Positions 54,937 to 64,000 of a stretch of 64,000 nt of DNA are shown in pieces. How positions within the stretch are numbered: position 1 is the stretch's first letter; every line of letters begins with the position of its first letter. A model generated the notes under the pieces. That model searched no databases, was not told where the DNA came from, and was given only the letters and a program-made list of their open reading frames with translations. Location of the stretch: the NCBI GenBank assembly GCA_024235875.1, contig JACKLP010000010.1, positions 54,740 through 118,739 of the forward strand, given 5' to 3'. Made by a program: the position numbers and the translations under genes. Origin of the DNA: Burkholderiaceae bacterium. Lineage in GTDB: Bacteria > Pseudomonadota > Gammaproteobacteria > Burkholderiales > Burkholderiaceae_E.

Positions 54937-56154
54937 TCATGCAGGTGCACCGACGATGCCGGCCGTCACCAGCGCATCGATCTCTGCCCCGGGCAAGCCC
55001 AGCTCGGCGAGCACCTGCCGGCTGTGTTCGCCGAGACCGGGCGGCGGCGAGGCGACCGACGGGCCATCCTCGGAGGCCAGGTAGCCCGCGCCGACCAGCC
55101 GCACCGGGTGCTCGACGCCCATGGGCGCCGGCACGTCGATGAGCACGCCGCGCGACGCGAGCTGTGGCTCCGCCACGGTGTCCGCGATCGAGTTGACGCG
55201 AGACACGGGAACCCCGCGCCGCCCCAGGCGGGCCGACCAGTTCGAGGCCGTGTCGCTGGCGAAGCATTCGAGCAGGATCGCGTGCAGTTCCGCTGCATGG
55301 GCCCGACGCGCGTCCGTGTCGGCGAATCGGGCGTCGGCGAGCAGGTCCTCGCGTCCCATCTCGGCGCAGATCGCATCGAAGTGGCCCTGCGTGGTCGCCG
55401 ACATCAGCACGATGCCGTCGGCGGTGGCAAAGGCGTTGGCCGTCGGAAGCCGGGTGGCCGAACTGTTGCCGATCAAGCCACCGGGATTGCCGTCGACGAG
55501 GAACTGGGCGAAGGCCGACGACTGCATCGTGATCGCCACATCGAGCATCGCGATGTCGAGGCGCTGGCCGCGTCCGGTGCGTTCACGCCGGAACAAGGCG
55601 CTGGAGATCGCGAATGCCGCGGTCAGGCCCGTGGCCATGTCGACCGGAAAGTAGCCGGTGCGCATCGGTCCGGACTGCGCGTCGCCGTTGTTCGCCATCA
55701 TGCCCGACGCCGCCTGGATCGCGCCATCGTAGGCAGCGTCCCTGGCGCGCGGCCCACCGTTGCCAAAACCCGTCACCGAGCAGTAGACGATGCGCGGGTT
55801 GATCTCGAGCACCGACTCGTAGTCGAGTTCGAGCCGATCCACGACCCCGGCGCGGAAGTTGTGCAGCATGACGTCGGCGCGCTCGATCAGCCGGTGGGCC
55901 ACGGCCATGCCGCGCGGCGCCTTCAGGTCCAGCGCCAGGCTGCGCTTGCCGACGTTCAGGGACATGAAGGCCGAGGCCATGTCCGCCTGGGCATAGCGGC
56001 TGGGCAGCATGCGGTTGCGCATCTGGTCGCCGCCGGCGGGCGGCTCGACCTTGATCACGTCGGCACCAAGCAGCGCCAATTGGTGCGCGGCGAAGGGCCC
56101 CGCCAGGACCTGGCTGAAATCGAGGACGCGGACCCCGTCGAATGCGGCGGGCAT
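54937..56154 (-). CDS. CaiB/BaiF (class III) CoA-transferase
   Basis: 405 residues. Start LDFSQVLAGPFAAHQLALLGADVIKVEPP is the family N-terminus; the catalytic Asp172 lies in GYFPVDMATGL. The large/small domain layout of formyl-CoA transferase is visible, with RLDIAMLDVAI in the middle and DTVAEPQLASRG later. Members move CoA between carboxylic acids. It heads a leftward operon with RidA and the EthD-like gene, and is divergent from the DctPQM transporter, which probably imports the acid acted on. Confidence 0.9.
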   Translation of the reverse strand: MPAAFDGVRVLDFSQVLAGPFAAHQLALLGADVIKVEPPAGGDQMRNRMLPSRYAQADMASAFMSLNVGKRSLALDLKAPRGMAVAHRLIERADVMLHNFRAGVVDRLELDYESVLEINPRIVYCSVTGFGNGGPRARDAAYDGAIQAASGMMANNGDAQSGPMRTGYFPVDMATGLTAAFAISSALFRRERTGRGQRLDIAMLDVAITMQSSAFAQFLVDGNPGGLIGNSSATRLPTANAFATADGIVLMSATTQGHFDAICAEMGREDLLADARFADTDARRAHAAELHAILLECFASDTASNWSARLGRRGVPVSRVNSIADTVAEPQLASRGVLIDVPAPMGVEHPVRLVGAGYLASEDGPSVASPPPGLGEHSRQVLAELGLPGAEIDALVTAGIVGAPA

Positions 56155-56287
56155 CGGGCGACTCCTTTGGGTTCGGTTGGTAGCGACTATTCTGGCTTAC
56201 CCGGCGACGGGGCGAAGCAGGCTGGTGCGAATTCTCGGATCGCATCCCGCGCCAATCGCCCACGGCCCGACGCCATGAAATCATTAG

Positions 56288-57400
<1,113 letters not shown>

Positions 57401-57434
57401 TCCGCGAGGCCCGCGCGCGCTCGGGAGCGATCGC

Positions 57435-57980
57435 TTGAGCACGATTCGCCTGCTGCTCGATCGGCTCGAAGAAGGGCTGATCGCGCTGCTGCTCGCGTCG
57501 ATGACCCTGATCACCTTCGGGCAGGTGGTCGCGCGCTACGTGTTCAACTACAGCTTCGTCTGGGCGCTCGAGCTCACGACCTTCCTGTTCGCGGGGTTGA
57601 TCTTCATCGGGATGTCCTACGGTGTTCGCGTCGGCGCGCATATCGGGGTCGACCTGCTCGTGAAGTCTCTCGGCCCGCGCGCCGCACGCGTCCTCGGTGC
57701 GATCGCGGCGCTGCTGTGCATGAGCTATGCGGTGATCCTTCTCGTCGGCGGCTGGCAGTACGTGGCGAAGATGTACGACGTCGGCATCCTTGCGCAGGAC
57801 ATTCCGATCGAGCAGTGGATTCCGCGCGCGGTGCTGCCGGCCGGCTACGCGCTGCTGCTGCTTCGCTTCACTCAGGTGTTCTTGCGGATCGTCACCGGCC
57901 GCCAGATCGGGCTCGGACTGGTCGACGAAGCCGCCGAGGCGCTCGCCCAGCAGCACGAAGAGGCGACGCAGCCGCGATGA
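57435..57980 (+). CDS. dctQ: TRAP transporter small permease, DctQ type
   Basis: 181 residues, four membrane helices: the usual DctQ size. Starts with TTG (57435), with GGGAG eight bases upstream and no better ATG nearby. Motifs: MTLITFGQVVARYVFNYSFVWALELTTFLF and the SYGVRVGAHIGVDLL loop are typical of DctQ. It provides the membrane anchor of the TRAP system. The stop overlaps the DctM start (ATGA), so the two are coupled. It stands 34 bases after dctP. Confidence 0.88.
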   Translation: MSTIRLLLDRLEEGLIALLLASMTLITFGQVVARYVFNYSFVWALELTTFLFAGLIFIGMSYGVRVGAHIGVDLLVKSLGPRAARVLGAIAALLCMSYAVILLVGGWQYVAKMYDVGILAQDIPIEQWIPRAVLPAGYALLLLRFTQVFLRIVTGRQIGLGLVDEAAEALAQQHEEATQPR

Positions 57981-59254
57981 CCACCGCCTTCCTGTTCATC
58001 GCGCTGTTCGGATGCATGCTGATCGGTATCCCGATCGCCATCGCGCTCGGCCTGTCATCGCTGCTGACGATCCTGTTCTTCGCCAAGGACTCGCTCGCCT
58101 CCCTGGCGCTGAAGGTGTTCGAGTCGTCCGAGCATTTCACTCTGATGGCGATTCCGTTCTTCATCCTGTCGGGCGCCTTCATGACCACCGGCGGCGTGGC
58201 GCGTCGGATGATCCTGTTCGCCAATGCGTGCATCGGCCATCTGCGCGGTGGACTGGCGATGGCCTCGGTGCTCGCCTGCATGCTGTTCGCCGCCGTATCG
58301 GGTTCGTCGCCCGCGACCGTGGTGGCCGTGGGCTCGATCGTGATCGGCGGCATGGTTCGTGCCGGCTACACCCAGGCGATGGCCGCCGGCGTGGTGTGCA
58401 ATGCCGGTACGCTGGGCATCCTGATACCGCCATCGATCGTGATGGTCGTGTACGCGGCGACCACCGAGACATCGGTCGGCAAGCTGTTCATGGCCGGTGT
58501 GATACCGGGCATCTTGCTGGGCCTGATGCTGATGCTCGCGATCTACGTTCGCGCGCGCGTGCTCGACATTCCACGCCAACCTCGGGCGACGCTGGCCGAA
58601 GTGCTTCGCACCGGACGCGATTCCCTCTGGGGCCTGCTGTTGCTGGTGATCATCCTGGGCGGCATCTACGGCGGCATCTTCACGCCGACCGAGGCGGCGG
58701 CGGTGGCCGCGGTCTACGCGTTCGTGATCGCGGTCTTCGTCTATCGCGACATCGGCATGAAGGACGTCCCGCGGGTGCTCGTCGATGCCGGCAAGGTGAC
58801 GGTGATGCTGATGTTCATCATCGCCAACGCCTTGCTGTTTGCCCATGTGCTCACGACCGAGCGTATTCCGCAACTGATCGCGGAGCAGATCCTGGCCTGG
58901 GGCATGTCGCCGTGGGTGTTCCTGCTGGTACTCAACGTGCTGCTGCTGATCGCCGGCAACTTCATGGAGCCCACCGGGATCATCCTGATCCTTGCGCCTA
59001 TCCTGTTCCCGATCGCCACCCGACTGGGCATCGACCCGGTTCACCTGGGCGTGATCATGACGGTGAACATGGAGATCGGCATGATCACCCCGCCGGTGGG
59101 CTTGAACCTGTTCGTGACCTCGGGCATCACGGGCATGCCGGTGATCGACGTGATCAAGGCGGCGCTGCCCTGGCTCACGGTCCTGCTGGTCTTCCTGGCG
59201 ATCGTCACCTACGTACCCGCGCTCTCGCTGTGGCTGCCGGCGCGCGTGTTCTGA
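57977..59254 (+). CDS. dctM: TRAP transporter large permease, DctM type
   Basis: 425 residues, about 12 helices. FESSEHFTLMAIPFFILSG, AAVSGSSPATVVAVGSIVIGG, NAGTLGILIPPSIVMVVYAATTETSVGKLF and ITPPVGLNLFVTSGITG are signature stretches of the DctM transport domain, which carries substrate with sodium ions across the membrane. The length is normal. It overlaps dctQ by four bases. The operon goes on with an NAD-dependent oxidoreductase at 59.3 kb, whose substrate may be the imported acid. Confidence 0.92.
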   Translation: MTTAFLFIALFGCMLIGIPIAIALGLSSLLTILFFAKDSLASLALKVFESSEHFTLMAIPFFILSGAFMTTGGVARRMILFANACIGHLRGGLAMASVLACMLFAAVSGSSPATVVAVGSIVIGGMVRAGYTQAMAAGVVCNAGTLGILIPPSIVMVVYAATTETSVGKLFMAGVIPGILLGLMLMLAIYVRARVLDIPRQPRATLAEVLRTGRDSLWGLLLLVIILGGIYGGIFTPTEAAAVAAVYAFVIAVFVYRDIGMKDVPRVLVDAGKVTVMLMFIIANALLFAHVLTTERIPQLIAEQILAWGMSPWVFLLVLNVLLLIAGNFMEPTGIILILAPILFPIATRLGIDPVHLGVIMTVNMEIGMITPPVGLNLFVTSGITGMPVIDVIKAALPWLTVLLVFLAIVTYVPALSLWLPARVF

Positions 59255-59338
59255 TCGCGACTGCAACACGTCGAATTCTCGGTGAGAATCCCTGCCAGCG
59301 GCACGCCGCGGCATCATGCGACCACGGGAGGACCACTG

Positions 59339-60205
59339 GTGACGATCGACACGATCACGATTCTGCACCCCGGCGAAATGGGCGCGGCCATCGGCGCCCG
59401 ACTGCGCGAGCGCGGTCTTCGCGTGCTTTGGATCGGCCAGGGCCGCGGCCAGGCCAGTCGTGACCGCGCGCGGTCGGCCGGCCTCGAGGAGGCCGGATCG
59501 CTGGCTGGTGCCCTCGCCGCGAGTCCGCTGACGCTCTCGGTCTGCCCGCCGCACGCCGCGATCGACACCGCGCGGGCGGTGGCCGCCTGCGGCTACGCCG
59601 GCACCTACATCGATGCCAATGCGATCGCCCCCGCCACCACGCTGCAGGTCGGCGAGATCGTCGGCGCCGCGGGCGCCCGTTTCATCGATGGCGGCATCGT
59701 CGGCCCGCCGCCGGGGCCGAACGACCCACGCGGCCGCGCGAGGCTCTATCTCAGCGGCCCCGAGGCCCCCGCGCTGGCACCCGCCCTCACGTCGGGGGCG
59801 CTCGAAGTAGTGGCTCTCGATGGCCCGATCGGCCAGGCCTCGGCGCTCAAGGCGGCATTCGCCGCCTGGAACAAGGGCACGCTCGCGTTGCTGGCGAACG
59901 TCCTGGCATTGGCCGATGCGCACGGGGTCGATGCGGCATTGCAGGCTGAATGGGCGCAGCGCGACCCGGAAGTGATCGACCGCTTCGGCCGGGTTTGCGC
60001 GAGCGCTCGCAAGGCCTGGCGCTGGCACGGCGAGATGGACCAGATTGCCGCCGCCTTCGAGGCCGCGGGCCTGCCGGGCGGCGCCTGGGCCGGCGCGGCC
60101 GAGATCTACCGACGACAGGCCGGATTCAAGGACGATCCAGGCGCGCCGGCGCTCGCGGCCATCGTGGCGGCACTCGGTGCCCGGCGCTCGCCGTCGGCGC
60201 GCTAG
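59339..60205 (+). CDS. NAD(P)-dependent oxidoreductase, 6-phosphogluconate dehydrogenase-like with DUF1932 C-terminus
   Basis: 288 residues from the GTG at 59339, preceded by GGGAGGA seven bases upstream. The Rossmann domain begins TITILHPGEMGAAIGARL, with Gly-x-Met-Gly for NAD(P). The middle IDANAIAPATT and FIDGGIVGPPP match beta-hydroxyacid dehydrogenases; the C-terminal helical region after residue 170, with GQASALKAAFAAWNKGT, contains the catalytic Lys (ALK) and resembles DUF1932. It probably oxidises a 3-hydroxyacid. It follows dctM by 84 bases on the same strand, so it may use the imported substrate. Confidence 0.82.
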   Translation: MTIDTITILHPGEMGAAIGARLRERGLRVLWIGQGRGQASRDRARSAGLEEAGSLAGALAASPLTLSVCPPHAAIDTARAVAACGYAGTYIDANAIAPATTLQVGEIVGAAGARFIDGGIVGPPPGPNDPRGRARLYLSGPEAPALAPALTSGALEVVALDGPIGQASALKAAFAAWNKGTLALLANVLALADAHGVDAALQAEWAQRDPEVIDRFGRVCASARKAWRWHGEMDQIAAAFEAAGLPGGAWAGAAEIYRRQAGFKDDPGAPALAAIVAALGARRSPSAR

Positions 60206-60228
60206 CGGGCCGTCGAAGACCCGGGCGG

Positions 60229-60250
60229 GCGCTCGCGCTACGGCGAGCGC
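60229..60250. terminator. Hairpin between convergent genes
   Basis: Perfect 8-bp inverted repeat GCGCTCGC / GCGAGCGC with a 6-base loop at the convergent ends of the oxidoreductase and the secreted-protein gene; it includes the latter's stop codon. No T-run on either side. Confidence 0.4.
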
Positions 60251-61941
60251 GCCACGTTCTGCTTCAGGATCCGGCTCGACTGGAAGCGTCGGTTGACGAT
60301 CCACTTGTTCAGCGGCGTCTGCGCGCTGCCCGACGTGTAGTAGTGGATGCTGTTGTAGAAGACGAAGTGTTGGCCGTTCACCTCCTCGGCGGTCGCCACC
60401 TGGAACTCAGTCCACTTGTAGTCGGCGATCGTGACGGTGCCACCGCGCCACCAGGCCCGGCTCTCGCTGCGTTGCGTGGGCGCGGTGTTCACGACCAGGC
60501 GTAGCCATTTCGGCCTGGGGTCCAGCCGCGCCAGCGCCTGCTCGGCGGCGGCGACCAGCTTCGGGTCGGTACTGCGCGCCTTGGGCATGCGCACATCGGC
60601 CAGCACCGTCTCGAACAGCGAATCGATGCGCTGGCGCCGCTGGTCGATGGCCGCGATCGCCTGCGCTGCCTGCGTCGATTCGGGCTGGCCCAGCGCCCGG
60701 TCGATGACGCGACCGTTCTCGACCGCCTCGCGCGCCGCGCGCAACTCGCCGACGAGCTTCTCGTACTGTCCTTCGGCCAGCAGCGCGTTTCGTACCTGCC
60801 GGGTGTCACCGGGCTTCAGGTTCGAGACGAACTCCACCTCGCTGCCCTTGCCGACTCGCGACAGCGGCGCGTAAAGGGCACGCCGCGTGTCCTCGACCGC
60901 GCGCCGGATCGCCCCGTTGACCCGGCTGCCGATCGTGCCGTTGAGCGCATTCTTTACCTCGCGCTGATGCTGCCCGGTGGTGGCCAGCACCTGCCGCAAC
61001 CAGGCCGCATGCCCACCGGCCTCGCGCGCCAGCGTCGACATGTAGCCCGCCCACGCCTGCGCGCGTTCGGCCGTATAGGGCGGCGCCAGTGGCTCTGGCG
61101 GCTTGACCGCGCGGTAATGCCGCTCGATCTCGCCGACTCGCGCAGGGATGTCGCCGAGCGATCGATAGGCCGCCAGGGACGGCTTCTCGATGGCCGCATA
61201 GTCGTTGGCAAGGCGCTCGACTCGCGTGCCCAACTCGCCCACGCGCGGATCGGCGGCAAACGGAGCGAAGCGGGCGAGGCCATTGCGCAGGAAGTTGACG
61301 CGCCCGCGCCAGTTGGCGAGCTCGCGCGCGTCGTGCAGCGACTTGGGATCCAGGCGCGCCAGGCTCTGCGTGGCAGAGTCCAGGTCGCGCGCGAGCTTGT
61401 TGAACTTCACGACCTCGTACGACGGCATCTGCGACGCGGCAGGCGCCGCAGCCGCAGCCGCAGCCGCAGCCGCGGGCCGGGCGCGGGCCGCCTGAGCCGA
61501 GGAGGCCGGCCCCGGGACCCTGGCACCGGTGGCCGCGGGTGCGGCGACCGGCGCGGGGGACGTTGGCGCGGGCGCCGGGGCCGACAAGCTGGCAAGCCGG
61601 GCCCGGTATTCGTCCAGTCGGCCCTTCTGCGCGGCCCAGCCGGGATCGGACGGCGCGGGCGCGGCCATCAGGCGCTGCTCTGCCAGCCTCAGCACGCGTT
61701 CGACCCGCTTGATGTTGGCGGTCTTCGAAGGTGTCAGCGCCGGTAGTTCGCGGGCAATCCGGTCGAGGTCGTAGGCCACGGCCGCGACCGCCCGATCGAC
61801 CGCCGTCTGCGCCGCCGCCCAGGGGGGCGCAACGGCTGCCAGGCCGCCTGCCAGCACCAGCCCGGCCCAGGCAAGACGCCCGCGGCCCCGCGCGCCGACA
61901 CGGACGGACTCCACTGGCATGGCCACCGTCTTCTTTCCCAT
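60238..61941 (-). CDS. Secreted alpha-helical protein of unknown function
   Basis: 567 residues. A long signal peptide ends near PPWAAA (about residue 44). Residues 45-125 form a charged helix with many Arg and Glu; 125-180 is a Pro/Ala-rich linker with a run of ten Ala; the body (180-480) is rich in heptad-like helices (LARLDPKSLHDARELANWR, VERLANDYAAIEK); the C-terminal 80 residues, with Trp-rich WWRGGTVTIADYKWTEFQV, form a beta domain. No family is recognised. It is adjacent and divergent to the TPS exoprotein, so a role at the cell surface is possible but unproven. Confidence 0.55.
   Translation of the reverse strand: MGKKTVAMPVESVRVGARGRGRLAWAGLVLAGGLAAVAPPWAAAQTAVDRAVAAVAYDLDRIARELPALTPSKTANIKRVERVLRLAEQRLMAAPAPSDPGWAAQKGRLDEYRARLASLSAPAPAPTSPAPVAAPAATGARVPGPASSAQAARARPAAAAAAAAAAPAASQMPSYEVVKFNKLARDLDSATQSLARLDPKSLHDARELANWRGRVNFLRNGLARFAPFAADPRVGELGTRVERLANDYAAIEKPSLAAYRSLGDIPARVGEIERHYRAVKPPEPLAPPYTAERAQAWAGYMSTLAREAGGHAAWLRQVLATTGQHQREVKNALNGTIGSRVNGAIRRAVEDTRRALYAPLSRVGKGSEVEFVSNLKPGDTRQVRNALLAEGQYEKLVGELRAAREAVENGRVIDRALGQPESTQAAQAIAAIDQRRQRIDSLFETVLADVRMPKARSTDPKLVAAAEQALARLDPRPKWLRLVVNTAPTQRSESRAWWRGGTVTIADYKWTEFQVATAEEVNGQHFVFYNSIHYYTSGSAQTPLNKWIVNRRFQSSRILKQNVARSP
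61445..61474. repeat. GCCGCA hexanucleotide repeat coding poly-Ala
   Basis: Four perfect GCCGCA units (61445-61468) and a fifth with one change (GCCGCG), inside the secreted-protein gene on the minus strand. In frame they give a ten-Ala run, so length changes by slippage would keep the frame. Confidence 0.7.
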
Positions 61942-62155
61942 GTATCCGCTCCCTCAGCGTCGATTCACGATCCAGCAGGGTCAAGCGCGGCCCGGCGATC
62001 GGGCGAGCATAGGCGCACGCGCACGAACCGCCCATCCCGGCAATCGGGGAGGCCGCGGGGCGCGGGGATCGCCGGCGGGCTTCGGACCCGAGCGCTGTCC
62101 ACCCATGGCGCGGCTCCGCTAACATGGCCGTCCGGTCTTCGTCGCGGGGGGGCGT

Positions 62156-64000
62156 GTGCACCGTCCATGGACAGGCCGCGCAGCGGGGCTGCGCGGCCGC
62201 GTGCTGTTGCTTTCCTTGGCCATGTCGTGGGTGGCGCCAACGGCGGCCCAGGTCGTGCTCGACGGTTCGGTCGGGCCCGGCGGGGCCCTGACCGGCCCCG
62301 ACTATCGCATCGACGCCGCGCTCGGCGCCCAGCGTGGATCCAATCTTTTTCACAGCTTCGAGCGCTTCGGACTGGCGAGCGGAGAACGCGCCGTCTTCGC
62401 GGGTCCGAATGGCATCTCCAACATCATCGCGCGAGTCACGGGGGGAACGTCCAGCCGGATCGATGGCACCCTGGCATCCGAGATCGCCGGCGCCAACCTC
62501 TTCCTGCTCAACCCGGCGGGCATCGCCTTCGGCCCGAATGCGTCGATATCGATTCCGGGCGGCCTCTACCTCAGCACGGCCAACCGCCTGCTATTCACCG
62601 ACGGAACGCACTTCGATACCGACGGCGGCACCGCGCCGCTACTGAGTTCGGCACCGCCCAGCGCCTTCGGATTCGTCGACGCCAGGCCAATGGACATCCG
62701 ATTCTCGGGGGTCCATCGCAGCGAAACCAACGCGCCCTTCGGGCCTGGCGCCGGCGCGGCGCCGGGCGCCGATCTCCATGTGTCCGCAGGCAATATCGAC
62801 CTCGAGGACGGCATCGATGCCTCCGGCGCGCGCGTCGCCGGCCAACTGGTGTCCACGGTCGGCCATCTCACGCTCCACGCGATCGGTGGGCCGGGCGAGG
62901 TAGCGATCACGCCGAACCCCGCCGCGCCGGCCAACGGGCGCGTCGCGATCGGCGGCAGCAGCCGGGTGCTGCAACAGGACGGGCGGGGCATCCTCATCCG
63001 CGGCGGCGAGATCCTCGTTTCCGATTCCGCTTCGATCGTGTCGCGCAGCTACCTCAATCCCGAGCCGGGCGATCTCGAGCTCTCGGCCCGCGACATCCGC
63101 CTGCAGGGCGACGCCCAGATCCTGTCGCTGAACACCTTGTCGGCACCGGGCGCCACGCTCCGGCTGCGCGCGAGCGGTCGTTTCGAGATGGGCGCGGACA
63201 TCGCCGACCAGAGCGGCTACCTGCCGGTCGCCCAGGTCGGCAGCGGCACCTTCGGGCCTGCGCCAGCCGGCGACGTCCGGATCGAAGCGGGCGCCATCGT
63301 GCTGCGCGGCCTGTCGATCGTCGCATCGCAGAGTGCTGCCAGCGGCAATGGCGGTCGGGTATCGCTCGTTGCCGGGCAGTCGATCGAGCTCGGCGACGTC
63401 GCAGCGGTCTTCTCTTACGGAACCAGCACGGGTCGCCCCGGGACGATCCTCGTGCGTGCGCCGCAGGTGGCCGTGCTCGGCGACGCCGGCATCGGTGGCG
63501 ACGCGCTGGCCGCCGGCGCATCGGCAAGCGCCGACATTCTCGTATCGGCGCCGCAGCGCCTGCGGGTCGCCTCCTCGGGCGGGATCACCGCCACCACGAC
63601 CGGCGCGGCCGACGCCGGTTCCATCACGATCAAGGCCGGGGAGCTCGACATCGAGCGCGGGTTCGTCGCCGCGACGTCCAGCGCGGCCGGTTCGGCCGGT
63701 CGAATCGACATCGACGCAGCGACGCTGACGATCGGTGCCAGCGCCGAAGTCGCCACCGGTGCGCGAGCCGACGGCCATGCGGGCGACATCACGATCCGGG
63801 CCAACCGACTGGTCGTCGCCGGTGGTCGTATCGAGGCCGCGTCAGGCACGCAGGGATCGGTCTCGACGTCGGTCGGGCGCGCGGGCTCGATCCGAATCGA
63901 TGCCGACACGATGACGATGGACGGCGGCGCGGTCAACGCGTCCACCGCGAGCGCCGGCGACGCCGGCAACGTCGTGATCCGCGTGCGCGCGCTGGACATG
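62156..64000 (+). CDS. Two-partner-secretion exoprotein (filamentous haemagglutinin N-terminal domain), 5' part
   Basis: 615 codons without stop to the window edge. The GTG at 62156 is chosen because it gives a signal peptide (about residues 1-37, VLLLSLAMSWVAPTAAQ). The TPS domain follows: GSNLFHSFERFGLASGE, GPNGISNIIARVTGG, SSRIDGTLASEIAGANLFLLNP, and PNASISIPGGLYLSTANRL, the segment that TpsB outer-membrane transporters recognise. From about 250 on, imperfect beta-helix repeats such as ADAGSITIKAGELDI and HAGDITIRANRLVVAGG form the passenger. The gene goes beyond the window; a TpsB partner is not seen. Substrate or adhesion target is unknown. Confidence 0.88.
   Translation, partial: MHRPWTGRAAGLRGRVLLLSLAMSWVAPTAAQVVLDGSVGPGGALTGPDYRIDAALGAQRGSNLFHSFERFGLASGERAVFAGPNGISNIIARVTGGTSSRIDGTLASEIAGANLFLLNPAGIAFGPNASISIPGGLYLSTANRLLFTDGTHFDTDGGTAPLLSSAPPSAFGFVDARPMDIRFSGVHRSETNAPFGPGAGAAPGADLHVSAGNIDLEDGIDASGARVAGQLVSTVGHLTLHAIGGPGEVAITPNPAAPANGRVAIGGSSRVLQQDGRGILIRGGEILVSDSASIVSRSYLNPEPGDLELSARDIRLQGDAQILSLNTLSAPGATLRLRASGRFEMGADIADQSGYLPVAQVGSGTFGPAPAGDVRIEAGAIVLRGLSIVASQSAASGNGGRVSLVAGQSIELGDVAAVFSYGTSTGRPGTILVRAPQVAVLGDAGIGGDALAAGASASADILVSAPQRLRVASSGGITATTTGAADAGSITIKAGELDIERGFVAATSSAAGSAGRIDIDAATLTIGASAEVATGARADGHAGDITIRANRLVVAGGRIEAASGTQGSVSTSVGRAGSIRIDADTMTMDGGAVNASTASAGDAGNVVIRVRALDM

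Overview
The window is about 64 kb of very GC-rich, tightly packed proteobacterial DNA. The gene content (TRAP transporters, CoA-transferases, many SDR and alpha/beta-hydrolase enzymes, cytochrome cd1 nitrite reductase, an AsmA protein, two-partner-secretion exoprotein) fits a metabolically versatile, facultatively denitrifying betaproteobacterium, probably Burkholderiales. That placement is inferred from gene content and base composition only. No rRNA, tRNA, CRISPR array, insertion sequence or phage gene was seen. Both ends cut a gene: a YgiD-type dioxygenase on the left and a haemagglutinin-type exoprotein on the right.

Left part (1-20.5 kb) is mixed catabolic and housekeeping DNA. It holds an MFS pump, an NAD-epimerase, a GAF-PAS-GGDEF protein with a degenerate GGDEF loop, a FAD monooxygenase coupled to an acyl-CoA ligase, a ketopantoate-reductase-like protein, a flavin reductase, two SDRs, a gamma-glutamyltransferase, a carboxymuconolactone-decarboxylase-family protein, two-component-free sensors (BLUF), RlpA, GTP cyclohydrolase I, a prolyl-4-hydroxylase-like oxygenase and a FadJ/thiolase beta-oxidation pair. 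A start-less fragment resembling the N-terminus of alkane monooxygenase AlkB lies behind rlpA.

The most unusual part is 20.7-36.6 kb, a nitrogen-oxide respiration island. It has a TonB receptor divergent from nirS with an FNR/DNR-type box between them, then a cytochrome b/2Fe-2S/flavin reductase fusion. Facing these is a nine-gene operon read leftwards: a small membrane protein, a CuA subunit II, a heme-copper subunit I with Gln where oxidases carry the cross-linked Tyr, CtaB, Sco, a cytochrome b/two 4Fe-4S/MvhD-like fusion, a one-TM periplasmic protein, a second divergent heme-copper subunit-I homologue, and CtaA. A Crp/Fnr-family (DNR-like) regulator is divergent from it. I read the operon as an atypical, probably heme-A-containing, CuA-dependent nitric oxide reductase that removes the NO made by NirS. 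No cNOR (norCB), nosZ or d1-heme biosynthesis gene is visible in the window.

From 36.6 to 46.7 kb a leftward cluster encodes a DHDPS-family lyase, a ROK repressor (with a strong, apparently leaderless promoter), a TAXI-type TRAP transporter, two sulfatases (one BetC-like) and a GMC oxidoreductase: uptake and breakdown of a sulfate ester, possibly choline-O-sulfate. Next, one uninterrupted frame joins a Cas4-like/DUF2779 nuclease to a D-2-hydroxyglutarate-dehydrogenase-like flavoprotein. Then come a MESH1-type ppGpp hydrolase, AsmA, an epoxide hydrolase, a CoA-transferase/RidA/EthD-like operon, a DctPQM TRAP system with an NAD-dependent oxidoreductase, a secreted protein of unknown function, and the TPS exoprotein that runs off the end.
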